This document shows, piece after piece, positions 43,029 to 53,914 of a stretch of DNA of 64,000 bases. The DNA lies in assembly GCF_001642475.1 (NCBI RefSeq), contig NW_019173933.1, positions 124,001 through 188,000 of the forward strand, given 5' to 3'. This stretch comes from Fonsecaea monophora (lineage: Eukaryota > Ascomycota > Eurotiomycetes > Chaetothyriales > Herpotrichiellaceae). The position numbers and the translations under genes are program-made. The stretch's first letter is position 1. Every line of letters begins with the position of its first letter. Below the pieces are notes generated by a model. The model saw nothing but the letters and a program-made list of their open reading frames with translations, ran no database searches and was not told the origin of the DNA.

Positions 43029-43640
43029 ATGTCGCATTCCGACCACGAAAGGACTATCGAACAGCAGCAGAACCATTTTGTGCTTCTGGTAGAGCGACTG
43101 CGCTGCTACGGGCGTCGTTGTTCCTTTCCCGCATGTTGTGAATCAGCTCACACGCGTCAGAATCGATCTCTCCAACCAAGTGACCTCGTCGCACAAACCA
43201 AGGCAAACGACGCGGCTACTGCTCGTCTGCATCAAGGATGTGTGAAACTGGGAGTCTCTGACCACGTCGAGGAATTTGCGCAACATCTCTTTCGGGATTT
43301 CTTCATGCCTGTCACTCCCAAGGTTGTCGGGGTGATGGAGAGGGCAGGTATCGCAGCCTGCATCTGGACCTCTTGTTCCGAACACAAACTCGACATCAAT
43401 AAAGACCAGGTTTGCCTCGCCGTCAACATCGGGATGGAGCCTGTGCAGTATTCTCTCGAGAAGGTGCAGGGGTCCTATGCCAAATCCAGAAATCGGTATT
43501 TCAAGCGCAAACTTCGTGCCAAGTCAGTAACAAGAGGTGCCGTCTATGACCACGCCACCAGACGAAGGAGGAGGTTGTGTGGCAGAGATGTGACTGGGGA
43601 GCTGAGAGCCCAGATCTTCATTCTGGCCAGTCGGATGTGA
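43029..43640 (+). CDS. Unrecognised 203-aa protein
   Basis: Open from ATG 43029 (MSHSDHERTIEQQQNHFVLLVERLRCYGRRC) to a stop at 43640. No known domain, signal peptide or membrane segment. The middle is regular (SLQPSDLVAQTKANDAATARLHQGCVKLGVSDHVEEFAQHLF) with two likely helices; the end is very basic (SRNRYFKRKLRAKSVTRG; RRRRRLCGRD), which would suit nucleic-acid binding or nuclear import. No intron is needed. It could be a lineage-specific gene or a chance frame. Confidence 0.35.
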   Translation: MSHSDHERTIEQQQNHFVLLVERLRCYGRRCSFPACCESAHTRQNRSLQPSDLVAQTKANDAATARLHQGCVKLGVSDHVEEFAQHLFRDFFMPVTPKVVGVMERAGIAACIWTSCSEHKLDINKDQVCLAVNIGMEPVQYSLEKVQGSYAKSRNRYFKRKLRAKSVTRGAVYDHATRRRRRLCGRDVTGELRAQIFILASRM

Positions 43641-44645
43641 TGGTGCACAGAGCTCCAAGACTTTGTTGTCGACACGACCAGCGCTCTTCTGGGGATGAAC
43701 CATCCCACGCATATGCTGGTGAGGTGATGGGTTTCTATTTGTGCAGATGGCTGGCGAGGTGTTGTACTTGAAGTTGTGCAAAATCGTTTAAAAGGAAAAA
43801 AGGTATAGAGGTACAGCACAAATGTCGGTGGGTGTGTTGTCCTTTGATGATTGTTCCTGGAGTGGAGGAGTTTGATATGCAACAGTCAGTGGTGAACAAG
43901 CAAGAGGCTATGCTGCTGAGGTAGGGCATCTGTGTTACGTGATTGTGGCTCGTGCGCGAAACTAAGGTGATGTCTTTATGATGCTGATGATGCTGCACTG
44001 CTGTCTTGATCTTTCTTTGTGAGAAGCCACCGTTTCGGATTGTCCCCGTCTTTGTTCTATTGCCGTGAGGCAGTCGTCGCAACTGACTATCATCCCAGCA
44101 TGGACGCAATCGACATGACTGAGATATGTCGCTCTGTCTCTCCTTACTGACTGGGTGAGTTAGCCCTTCTGACACCCCTAGTATTGTCCTCCTACTGCTC
44201 TGTTCATGATCTATCTACTTGCCTCATACAGGGCCATGCGTTTCCACATCCAGGAAGGGTGAGTGAGTGTCTCTATTCTCGTACCTGCTTATCCTCCTTA
44301 TCCACGCTTTCCACGCGCCTCTGTCTGCTACTGACAACAATCGTGACCTGCGACGACCTCCTTCTTGTCGGAACATGTAAAGGCGTCGCGTGGCTAGCCT
44401 ACGCCGAGACCTCAATTTTCTCAATATATTCATTCACACACACTCTCTCTATCTCACACTGTCACTCTGCCACTCACTCCGTCACACTATTCATTTTCTT
44501 TTCTTTCTTTCTTTCCCCCTTCTTCACCGACTCAAAGAATTCCGAAGCGAACCGTTGTCCCCCAAACAACCGACTCTACCCATCCCGCTTGTATCCAGCG
44601 ACCCCCTCTGAGAGGATTTAAAGCCGCCCAGTTCTTTCTCAAACC
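43641..44645. other. Intergenic with pyrimidine-rich promoter
   Basis: About 1 kb. The part 44430-44600 is strongly CT-rich (TCTCTCTATCTCAC; CTTTTCTTTCTTTCTTTCCCCCTTCTTCACC), typical of a filamentous-fungal core promoter and leader for the gene at 44646. A 145-codon frame across it is read as low-complexity chance. Confidence 0.5.
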
Positions 44646-45395
44646 ATGCCTTCTTTCTACATGTCGGCGGCCCGTCGGAGGGCGGAGAGGCGGAGGAACG
44701 CCCTCCCGACCGACGACTTCCTCTGGGACGTGGTGCACCGTTTGAGACGTTCGGGGCAGCTGGCGCGAGCCAGCTCGCCAGGACGGTCGCCAGCACAGTC
44801 ACGAGGAGGGTCGTCAGCTGGGTCGCCAGGACGGACGCCACAACGGTTGGAGCGACGGTCGCCGCCGGCTCAGTCTTCTGGGCGTTTGTCAGGACGTTCG
44901 CCCATCCGGTCTCAAGGACGTTCGCCAGCACGCCAATCAGTAGGGTCGCCCAGACGTTCGTTACGACGCTCGCCAGAACGGTCGCCAGCGCCAGCACTGT
45001 CACCACCACCACAACCACCACCGCCGCCGCCATCGCCCTCACATGCGCACTCGCAAGAGCGGTCGACCGAGCACCGAGCGCACAAATCCCTGATGGACAG
45101 ACTGTGGGACCGGGCCGACGCCCTGCGTGAGATCGAGGAGGAGCGAAAAGAGCGCAAGACCGATGCCCACGCCGCCATCGAGCGGTCGAGACGGAGGATC
45201 GTCGAAGGTCCCACGGACGAGGAGAGGTGGGCCGCCATGGAGACATATCTGGCCAGGTACACCGTGGAAGAGGAGGAGAGGACCGGACATAAGTGCAGTC
45301 CGTCCTGCGAGGAACATCCCTTTGGTGGCTGGGACTTTGGGATTCCCGGCTCGGATGGCGAGAGGGAAGTCAATCCTCTGGATTTGCTGGATTGA
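44646..45395 (+). CDS. Unrecognised SR/SP-rich protein, 249 aa
   Basis: Single exon from ATG 44646 (MPSFYMSAARRRAERRRNALPTDDFLWDVVHRL). Residues 39-118 are built from short Ser-Pro-Gly-Arg units (ASSPGRSPAQS, SAGSPGRTPQR, RSPIRSQGRSPARQ, RRSLRRSPERSP), recalling SR or histone-like basic tails, followed by a polyproline run PPPQPPPPPPSP. The C-terminal 100 residues look helical and charged (LMDRLWDRADALREIEEERKERK) and end with HKCSPSCEEHPFGGWDFGIPGS, where Cys and His could bind a metal. No family was recognised. The purine-rich 3' flank begins immediately after the stop. Confidence 0.55.
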   Translation: MPSFYMSAARRRAERRRNALPTDDFLWDVVHRLRRSGQLARASSPGRSPAQSRGGSSAGSPGRTPQRLERRSPPAQSSGRLSGRSPIRSQGRSPARQSVGSPRRSLRRSPERSPAPALSPPPQPPPPPPSPSHAHSQERSTEHRAHKSLMDRLWDRADALREIEEERKERKTDAHAAIERSRRRIVEGPTDEERWAAMETYLARYTVEEEERTGHKCSPSCEEHPFGGWDFGIPGSDGEREVNPLDLLD

Positions 45396-46188
45396 TCAAA
45401 TTCAAAATTGAATTCATGTAGGGACGTGCAGGAGGAGGAGAAGGAGGAGGAGGAGGAGGAGGAGGAGGAGGAGGAGAGAAAGATAAGGGAGAATGAAGAA
45501 GAGGGTTTAGGAACATCGAATCACCGCCATCGTATACCGCCAAAAGGGAGATGTCATCAGCAATGAACCTCCTCGTCGCTCACGTTCAAGGGTTGTCGGC
45601 TTTTCAGAGACATGATGTCTCTGTACCCACGTCCTGAGTGGTTGGAGCTCACGGGCGAATATCATGATATGAATGATCTGGAAAAGCAGGAGAGAAGAAG
45701 CCAAAAAAAAAAAGAGAGAGTCTGGTCCTCGACTGGAATTTCAAGTCAATTGTACAATGTAGATTCGGTGCCTCGTGCGCAATCAGCATCTACCGCTCCA
45801 ACTTCAAATTCGTAATCCTTCTTCTTGCGTTTCTTCTAGGTGTCGGGTTTTCGTCAGGTAATGGGGCGAGGCATAGATTGCAACTGTCGCTCTGACCAAA
45901 CAGAAAAGAGGACGTGCGACAAGGGGAGCTCAATTATTGCCTGTATGGCTGGCTTTGCGTAATCACCAGACATTCCGACCTGGGGCATTATGGATATCTA
46001 GGAATTGCTCGTCGAGGGACGGAGATTCTTGATTAACTTGTCGTGTGAGAGTATATTCGTCGCCGTATACCCGCAAAAATTATGGTGGTTTAGAGTCTGC
46101 TCTCGTGAAATGGGCACGATGGTAGAGGATAAAGGCCGTGGCCGACGGGGATGTAATGAAAAGATTTGAGTGGCGGTGGATGATTTCG
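45396..46188. other. 3' region between SR-rich gene and Zn2Cys6 gene
   Basis: Convergent intergenic space of about 800 bp with a GGA microsatellite; no gene was recognised. Confidence 0.5.
45431..45478. repeat. (GGA)n purine microsatellite
   Basis: About 16 GGA units with one AAG interruption, directly downstream of the SR-rich gene. Confidence 0.9.
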
Positions 46189-48664
46189 TCAGTAAGGCTT
46201 GAAAGAAAAGTCGCCAAAATCGAGGTTGGACACTAGAAGGAACGCATTGGCCATCAGTCATGTTCTTTGATCTCCTTCAACAACAAGGGGCTGCCATGAG
46301 CGGGAATGCCAGGGGAAAAAGGGGAGTCTCCCTCGAATCGGATTTACTTACTCTGTTCAAAAGCACCATAAGCTTCGTCAATGTGTTCGTTAATGTAAGA
46401 GCTCATCTGGTTGTTGTGGTATAGCGATTCAAACTGCAGGTATGAGACGACGGGCTGCTGGTCCGGCACTTCATCGGCGATACGGTCCTGGTAGTCCAAA
46501 GCCGACAGCGTGCCTACACGTCCAGAGGCCGAGCTCGCAGTCGCCATACCCGCTTGGAAGGGAGCCGATTTGGACAGCACACTGGACTCTCGGTGTGGTC
46601 GAGCGTAGTCACCACTATCCTGTGAGTGCCTCTCGGTGAGCGCAGGAGCCAGCAATCGGTCCTTTGGCACGGCAGTGTCTGGCGGCCGCAGAGCATTGTC
46701 CATCTCCCGTTGCATGGTCTTCTTATACAGCCTCGTCAGCATCTGATCGGTGTGTTTGGCGATCTTGCTCTCGTCCTTAATGGCCCTACACGCGGCAATG
46801 ATCCGGAGCACGCCTGCCTTGGCTTCGCCTGCCACCTGACTGTACGGCTGACAAGTCGGCGCGATGCAGAGGATCACGCCGGCCGTGAAGAGGTGCATGA
46901 GCACAAAGGACTGCGCGAGGTGACCCTCGAACTCGTGCACGGGCACCCGCGACATCCGCAACGCGGTCCGCACCGAAATACCTAGAGAGTCGGGAACATC
47001 GTCAAGGGCGATCTTGTCATTGCCTTCCTTTGGCGATATGGAGATTCGGAGTTTGAGCAGGGGTCGATGGGCCCAAACTCGGGCCGCGTCGTACAACAGT
47101 TGGAGGAGGAAGCCTTGCAACCCGATCTTCCTCCTCAAACTGAGCTCCTCCGGACTGCACTGGTCGAGTTCGAGGACGTTCCAGGGATCATCGGCCGGCC
47201 ACTGCGAGGATTTGAACACCACGGGTAGATTGTCATGCCACTGCTGCAACATGACTTCCGTGGAGTTGACGACTTGAATCAAGGCCTTGAGATCCTGGAC
47301 AGATACTGGACTCTGAAGTTGCAGGACCTTGAAACTCTGTAATGTCTGGCGGATGATGTCGTAAAGCTCAAACTTTAGAGTATGATAGGTCAGGAATGAC
47401 ACAGGTCGACCCGGCACTTGAAAGACGGGGAGGGCTGCCGTTCCTTCGGGGAGGTCGGTATCGTCCAAGTCTGCGAGCTTTTTAAATTGAGCAAAGGCCG
47501 GGTCCAGCGATGCGGGACGGCCGAATATCATTGAGGAGAATTGATCGGAGACGACCAAGTGGTTCCAACACCGATTGCTCACTTCCCGAGCGACCTCATC
47601 CATTTTTCGAGCTTTGTCGCAGTGGAGCGCCAGCGCATACGCCGTTCTGGTGGACACACCCGACACGTTCCAGGCATAGGTGGATGAGCCATAGTATACG
47701 TGGTAAATAGTCAGCAGCATGCAGATCTGAAATACCTCGATGCGCGACTCCAGCATCAGTTCGTAGAAGCGTGACGAGATCTGCGACATCAGGTCCGAAA
47801 CGAGTGACTCGGCCGTGACCGCGTAGGCCTCGAGTAAACGATGGCCTTTCCACGTCTTGTCGTGTTCAACACATCGCAAGCCCACCGCCGCCACCACCGC
47901 CACAAGAAGCACATCACACAGCTCGTCGCGTCTCCAGGCAGTTTGCCGGAGGATGTTTTGAGTCCGAATCGCGAACGACGGCCGGTGGAAGAGCATGATG
48001 TACCAGTTCACCCTGTCGAAATAGGCATCCACGGCGATCTGGAGGATGGTCTGCGAAGGCAACGGCGTCAAAATAGAGCCCAAAGACTGGGGGTCGGCGG
48101 CTGAGCGTCCTGCATCGCCTGGAATGGCTCCACTGGCTGGCGAGTCGCTATCGTCGTCTTCCCCGAGCAAGATCTTCGCGAACCCCATCGACGAGTCATT
48201 GGCGCCATACTGCTGGCTTTCCTCAGGACTGGTCCTCGTGATCTCGGCCGCATCGAGCCTCGCACTGTCAAAGCGCGAGGAGCCTGCGGTGTGCGTAGTA
48301 TCGTTCAAGGGGCTACAAGTGGTACTCATCGGGACCTGCGGGGCGCCATGTTGAGCATAACTTGAAGCAGCCAGTGATGCTGTCACTTTGGTCCGACGAC
48401 TGACATCTGAATGTTCTGATCTCTTGCGCTTCAATGGAGCATCCTGGGTCGACAATTGCGGCTCACATGCGACGCCGGCCCTGACACAGAGTATGCATGG
48501 CTTCTCCACATCACACTAAAATTGTGTATACTCGTGTGTCAGCATCCGCCGGGAAGTTGCGGAAACGGGAGACGCAGAGGTGGGTAGAAAGATACCTTGA
48601 GCTTCTGACGGCGACAGCGGTCGCACGCCCATGCAAGCCGGGAAGAACGCTGGGTGGGATCCAT
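46189..48664 (-). CDS. Zn2Cys6 transcription factor with fungal-specific domain, 758 aa
   Basis: Exons are 48596-48664, 46352-48515 and 46189-46232 (introns 80 and 119 nt; 759 codons). ATG 48664 starts MDPTQRSSRLAWACDRCRRQKLK; after the intron CDVEKPCILCVRAGVACEPQ completes the cluster C-x2-C-x6-C-x5-C-x2-C-x6-C, so the intron splits the zinc cluster just before the third Cys. PLKRKRSEH is a nuclear signal. The fungal_trans domain spans about 180-600 (TILQIAVDAYFDRVNWYIMLFHRPSF; STRTAYALALHCDK). The short last exon encodes SNLDFGDFSFKPY, an acidic/aromatic end like an activation motif. Without this exon the frame would stop at a TAA inside the donor site. The target genes cannot be inferred. 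Confidence 0.92.
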
Positions 48665-50520
48665 AGCACTAGGCAAACAACTTGGTTTGTGGTCATGCAG
48701 TCAACTATCTCACCGACCGGTTGCCGTGTGAATGAGGACGTCAAACATGGGGTGTGAAGGGTTGCTGTCACTTGCCAGTCTTGGTCATGAAGCGATTCGT
48801 CTAAGCAGGTCGCAACGTTGCTTGTCAGGTGAGGGGATGCTCGAGACGTGAGGCTCACACGGAGAATAATGAGTCTCCGAACTTGAGGTCTGAATTGAGG
48901 TTGGGGATCCCCCGTCTCGGCGGGTACCGGGCCAGAAAGTATGTAATATGCCAAGACGAAGCGCGTCAGTGCCCACACAAGCGGGGTTGTCAAAAATGCA
49001 ACAATCACAACAGGAGACATTCCTCTGTGGCCAATTGGCTAGCAGATGCCTCATGGTAGTGCCTACAAGGTGTCCGAAATCAGTCTTGGTATGTACGCTT
49101 CCAGATCTTGGATACATGCGTGGATATCTCGAAAGTCCTTGTCACGACATTTCCTTGTTGTCATTAGTAATCTTCCAGAGATTGTGTGTAGAAGTGAAAG
49201 CGTGCGAAGGCATTTATTTGGCTACGCCGGCTCTTCTGTTGGTCCTGCGCAGACGGGTTGCCCAAGTCTCCCCGTAACCCGTCTTCACCGCAAGATATCC
49301 CACAGTCGGCAGTTGACGCTTCACGGTCTAGACGTCTGATGAGACGCGGCTGGTATAGTTAGCGACTTGGAGCTAGCCCAAGGATCGACGCCAACCCCGG
49401 AAATATTGCGCTCCGGGCACGATGAAGCCCTTGTCCGGTGGACGTGTGTAGCTGGTCCAGCAGCCTTTCCCCGCATGAAACTTGATTCCTACTGCCCATG
49501 TAGGAACCGTGTAGATATGCTCGTGTATGCTGCTCGGCAATATTGGGACCTATCGGCGATATTCTCTTTCAACACAGTTAGGCGAAAAGCCGAGGTCAAC
49601 AGCTCGTGATAAGTACCCGTAAAGTTTTGGATGGTGATCACTATTGCCGTTGAACAATTGGAACCCTCATGAAGCTAGTGCATGATACACTAAATAGCAG
49701 AGGAGAGCGTTGAGATAGGTAGCCCGGCCTGCTGATACATGACCTACTCTGTTGCATGCTTTTTCTTCAGGGGAGCTGCAGAGATATGTCGGTCTTCCTA
49801 TTGGATCCATCTCAGTAGAAAATGGATAGGCGTATCAGCCTCGTCGATAGCACCGTATGTTCTTTGTGCGCGGGTATGAAGTAGGTATGTCCCTCGAATG
49901 CAATCACAGACTTCAGCAAATGAAGCTTAGGGGAGAAGCTTCTTTTAGAGTAATTACGAGTATTAGCTTGTGAGCTAGTCCCTATCGGCACAATTAGCAC
50001 CATCACATCATTGCTAATGTTGCTTTTCTCATCCCCCTTCCTCACTTCTACTCGTTACCTGCTATATCTTCGACGCAGTCCTCGATTTGGACGTCTTATG
50101 CAAACTGAATCAATTATCTTCCTTTCTCCATCTTTTCGGCAAACGAACCTCCGCGACTTTTGGAGAACTTCCATTTCCACCGGACGACATCTCCGCCGGA
50201 GAGAGTCTAGCCCTGATGAGGAAGCTCGCCTGTTACATGCCGCCCAGTGATTGCTTCCAATCTCTCTTCCTTGTGCTCTCTGGGAAGCTACAAGTAGGCG
50301 ACAGAAAATATAGGGAAAGAAGTCGATGACTTGCCCCTGCTTCGCTCTCTCACCCCGCGTTACACCTTACGCCGAGTGACCGCAAAGCCGGGGTAAGCAC
50401 AGAGCGAAGGTCCGTATAAAACCCCCCTCCGGTTCAGGGCTGTTGTCCATTACAGAGGGAAGAAGCCGTGGTATCTTCTCTCTGTGTTGCCAGTAATCCT
50501 TGGCCTCGACAGTGGCTAAG
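48665..50520. other. 1.85-kb region upstream of the Zn2Cys6 and carboxylesterase genes
   Basis: Contains the divergent upstream sequences of the Zn2Cys6 factor (minus) and the carboxylesterase (plus). Frames of 60-110 codons occur on both strands but show no domain, start context or splicing pattern. The long size may reflect a decayed gene, but no motif could be read. Confidence 0.45.
50415..50421 (+). promoter_or_regulatory. TATA-like box of the carboxylesterase gene
   Basis: TATAAAA lies about 100 bp upstream of ATG 50521, a usual distance for a regulated fungal gene with a short leader. Confidence 0.55.
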
Positions 50521-52341
50521 ATGTTGCGTGTGACAGGCTTGCTTCTTGCAGGAGCCATCTGTTGTCTGGCAGCTCCCGCGCCCACGTTGCCAACGGTGGA
50601 CCTGGGCTATGAATTGCACCAGGCGACATACAATGTGAGAAATAGATACGTCCTGTCGAGAACCTGATGTACCCCAGATGTTAAAGTTTATACAGGAGTC
50701 CGGCCAATACTACAACTTCTCTAATGTGCGTTACGGCGCCCCTCCACTCGGGAATTTGCGCTTTTCTGCTCCAGTCGCCCCTAGCACAAATGGCACCAAG
50801 GTGTTCAACAACGGCTCCAGAGCTGTGACTTGCTTCCAGGTACTGCCGGCCTGGGGCATTTACTCCGCAGATTGGATTGCCAATGGGACAGCCGCTTTCA
50901 ATATCTCCGCAGGATACCAAGTTCCGCCACTTGCTGCAACACCGCCGCCCGACCCGACAGCCACCGAGGACTGTTTGTTCCTTGATGTCATGGTGCCGCA
51001 AGATGTATTTGGATCTGCTGGTCAAGGAGCGGGGGCACCAGTGTAAGCGTAACCGGCCGCAGAATGGATAAATTGACCTACTAACAGACAATCCAGGATG
51101 GTGTGGATCCATGGAGGAGGATATACTCTGGGATCAAAGACTCTCTACAGCCCTTCAGCGGCGGGTCTTATCAAGGCAAGCCAGAGTCAAGGAGGGAAGG
51201 GTATAATTTGGGTTGCGATGAACTATCGCCTCGGAGCTTTTGTAGGCCTCGACACCGTGTTTCTTAAAATTGAGTCTGGCCTAACACTCTTGGTCAGGGA
51301 TTCCTCTCTGGTCCAACATTTCAGGCGTCTGGAACAGCAAACGCGGGCCTCTATGACCAGCGCCTGGCCCTTGAATGGGTACAACAACACATTGCCAAGT
51401 TTGGTGGAGACCCGAACCAAGTTACCGTGATTGGAGAGTCAGCCGGAGGAGGGAGCACCATGCACCAGATCACGGCATTTGGAGGCCTGAAAGGAAAGGT
51501 ACCATTTCAGCAGGCTATCGTTCAGAGCCCTGGATTTCAAATGTCGCCGAGCGTGACGCTGCAAGAGGCCGTTTACTCCCGTTTTCTGGGAATAGCCGGG
51601 ATCAACACCCTCGACGAAGCTCGAAACTTGTCGACCGAGGCACTTTCACTCGCCAATTATAAGCTTGTCGGGGGATCGAGCCCATATGGCTCATTTACTT
51701 TCAACCCGGTCGTGGACGGTGCTTTTGCCCCCGATCTCCCGGGACAGCTCCTTCTTCACGGAGGGTTCGACAAATCCCTCAAGATCATGGCCGGTCACAA
51801 CATCAATGAAGGCATTGGTTTCATGGATCCATTTGCTCAAAATGAAACCGTGTTTGAAGCCGATCTTCGCGTCTACTTCCCCACCATCACAGACGCCACC
51901 ATCCAATACATCTCCCAGACACTCTATCCGCCCAAGTTTGACGGTTCAGTCGGTTACATTAACCCCACAGGACGAGCAGCATTGATGATAACAGAGGCGT
52001 TCTTCACATGCAATACCAACTTCCTTGCTCGCGCTTACAACAATAGTGTGCACAACTATATATTCAGTGTTCCGCCCAGCCTCCACGGAGATGATGTAGC
52101 CTATACATACTACGATGGTCCAAATCCCTTGGTTAAGAATGACACATTGGCAGTCATCATGCAGAGATACTTTACGAACTTTGTCATGATGGGCGATCCG
52201 AATGGAGCAGGGCTGCCACCATTCCCGACATATGGTGCAAACACCACAATGCTGAATCTGAATCTGACGACGATTGGACCAATCAAGGACAATGCTGCAA
52301 ATCAGAGATGTTTGTGGTGGCAAAAGGGTTTGTATGCTTGA
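50521..52341 (+). CDS. Secreted type-B carboxylesterase/lipase, 549 aa
   Basis: Exons are 50521-50634, 50696-51042, 51097-51241 and 51298-52341 (introns 61, 54 and 56 nt; 550 codons). The N-terminus MLRVTGLLLAGAICCLAAPAP is a signal peptide. Family blocks: YYNFSNVRYGAPPLGNLRFSAP, EDCLFLDVMVP, oxyanion-hole MVWIHGGGYTLG, MNYRLGAFGF, GLYDQRLALEWVQQHIAKFGGD and nucleophile elbow VTVIGESAGGGSTMHQ (Ser near residue 250). The acid residue is likely Glu in AGHNINEGIGF and the His lies in SLHGDDVAYTYYDG. Several NxS/T sites (NGT, NGS, NNS, NDT, NAT, NLT) agree with an extracellular glycoprotein. It should hydrolyse carboxylic esters or lipids outside the cell. Confidence 0.95.
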
Positions 52342-52981
52342 TACTGTGGTTTGGGTAGTTATCCCAACAATATATGAACAATATACGCAATATCTACAAC
52401 AGAGCTTGTTGACCACAAGGTTCGCTTCACAGCCTCGTACTACCCCTTGGAGTTGTGCAAGGCTGGCAAGGCTGGCAAGGGGGAGGAGCCACGGGGAAAA
52501 TCATTGATCCGGACTTCTTGACCGGAGGCTCGGAAAAACTAGGGCTGCGGCCGGATAAATGTTTCGACGTCAAAGCCAGTCGTGCCAGTCTCCCTCTTCC
52601 GTTAAATCTCTCACATATCCAGACATGAGCTCGAAAATATCATCACGCGTTTCTTTTGTTTGCCCCTAATTCTTTTCGCCTGAGCCTAAAACCGAGGCAA
52701 AAGAAAGGTGATGAAGAACCTGCTGGTAGAAAGAAGCCCGAGTCACGGCATGATTTGCGAAAATGACACAAAACTGCAAAGCAATGGTTCAAGTACAAAA
52801 GTAACTCCACACACTATCTTGATGCTTCCAAGGTGAGGAACTTTCCGCGTAACTTTCTCTTATCTACTTTTACAAGTACAAATACAAGCACACAACTATA
52901 ACGTCACTTCGCCCTTGTTGTCATTGCTGTACTACAAGTACACAGAACTATCATTGCAGAAATTCTCGAACACTTAGCGAC
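52342..52981. other. Intergenic, no gene seen
   Basis: The 3' region of the carboxylesterase and promoter of the DUF1275 gene. A small AAGGCTGGC repeat lies at about 52459-52480. ACAAGTACAA-type repeats occur near 52873-52890 and 52930-52945 upstream of ATG 52982. Confidence 0.5.
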
Positions 52982-53914
52982 ATGGAGACTCCTCTGTCGA
53001 CCGACAAAGAGCACCACCCTATGGATCTAGAAAAGGGCTTCCCCTCTTCAAACTTACCCCTGCCAACTCGACTCCGGCTCTGGTTGACATCCGACGTCGA
53101 CACGCGGTGGGCGGACACGATCCTTCTAGCGTGTTTCTTCGTGACGGGGATGGTGGACTCTGTGGCGTTTAATACATGGAGTTGTTTTGTGGGTATGCAA
53201 ACTGGTAAGGAAATCGAATCTTGAAAAAAGGACCAAAACTTGAAGTATCAATAGGAATTGACGACGATAATGTTTGCAGGAAATACCATCTTCGCCGGCC
53301 TCGGCGTAAGTGATCTCCCAGGCAACGTGCCCAGGCACACTTGGACAAAGTCATTGGTCGCCATCCTCTCCTTCTGCCTGGGCGCGCTCTGCTTCTCGCG
53401 GTGGCATCGATACCTCAGCCCTCTGAAGCGATGGGTCATTGCGTCTTCCTTCTTCGTCCAGACCGCCTTGATGATCTTGACCGCGGCCCTGATTTCCGGA
53501 GGCGTGGTGTCCAAGAACCAGGAGACGACGGAGAGTGGTGGCGGCGGCGGCCGGGGCACTTTCCCCTGGCGCGAGCTGTGTCCCATCGCCCTGCTGGCCT
53601 TTCAGAGTGCGGGTCAAATCGTGGCGAGCAGGGTGCTCAAGTACAACGCCCTGCCGACCGTGGTGTTGACGAGCCTGTTTTGCGACTTGATGGGCGACCC
53701 GGGCCTGTTCACCGCGGGATTGCTGGAGGATCCGGACCGGAACAGGCGGGCACTGGGGGCGGTGTTGTTGTTCGCAGGCGCCGCCGTCTCTGGTGCCCTG
53801 ATCAAGACCTCGGTCGGATACGATGGAGCGTTGTGGGTTGCAACGGGCGTAAAGGGCGCCATGGTACTGGCTTGGCTGGTATGGCGTCCTAGGAGGCAGC
53901 AAGAGCAGAAATGA
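52982..53914 (+). CDS. DUF1275 (YoaK family) membrane protein, 285 aa
   Basis: Exons are 52982-53204 and 53280-53914 (75-nt intron; 286 codons). ATG 52982 gives a polar 30-residue N-terminus, then about six transmembrane segments. DTRWADTILLACFFVTGMVDSVAFNTWSCFVGMQTGNTIFAGLG is the conserved DUF1275 start, with the MQTGN motif cut by the intron (MQT|GNT). Later FPWRELCPIALLAFQSAGQIVASR, LPTVVLTSLFCDLMGDP and GAVLLFAGAAVSGALIK are typical. A loop rich in Gly (ESGGGGGRG) lies before the fourth segment. DUF1275 proteins are widespread in bacteria and fungi; no biochemical role is settled. Confidence 0.9.

Noticed and set aside
44184..44621. 145-codon plus-strand frame
   Set aside because: Pyrimidine-rich promoter DNA read as Ser/Leu/Phe/Thr; no start context or family features.
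50681..51112. 143-codon minus-strand frame inside the carboxylesterase gene
   Set aside because: Antisense shadow of exons with a full set of esterase motifs.
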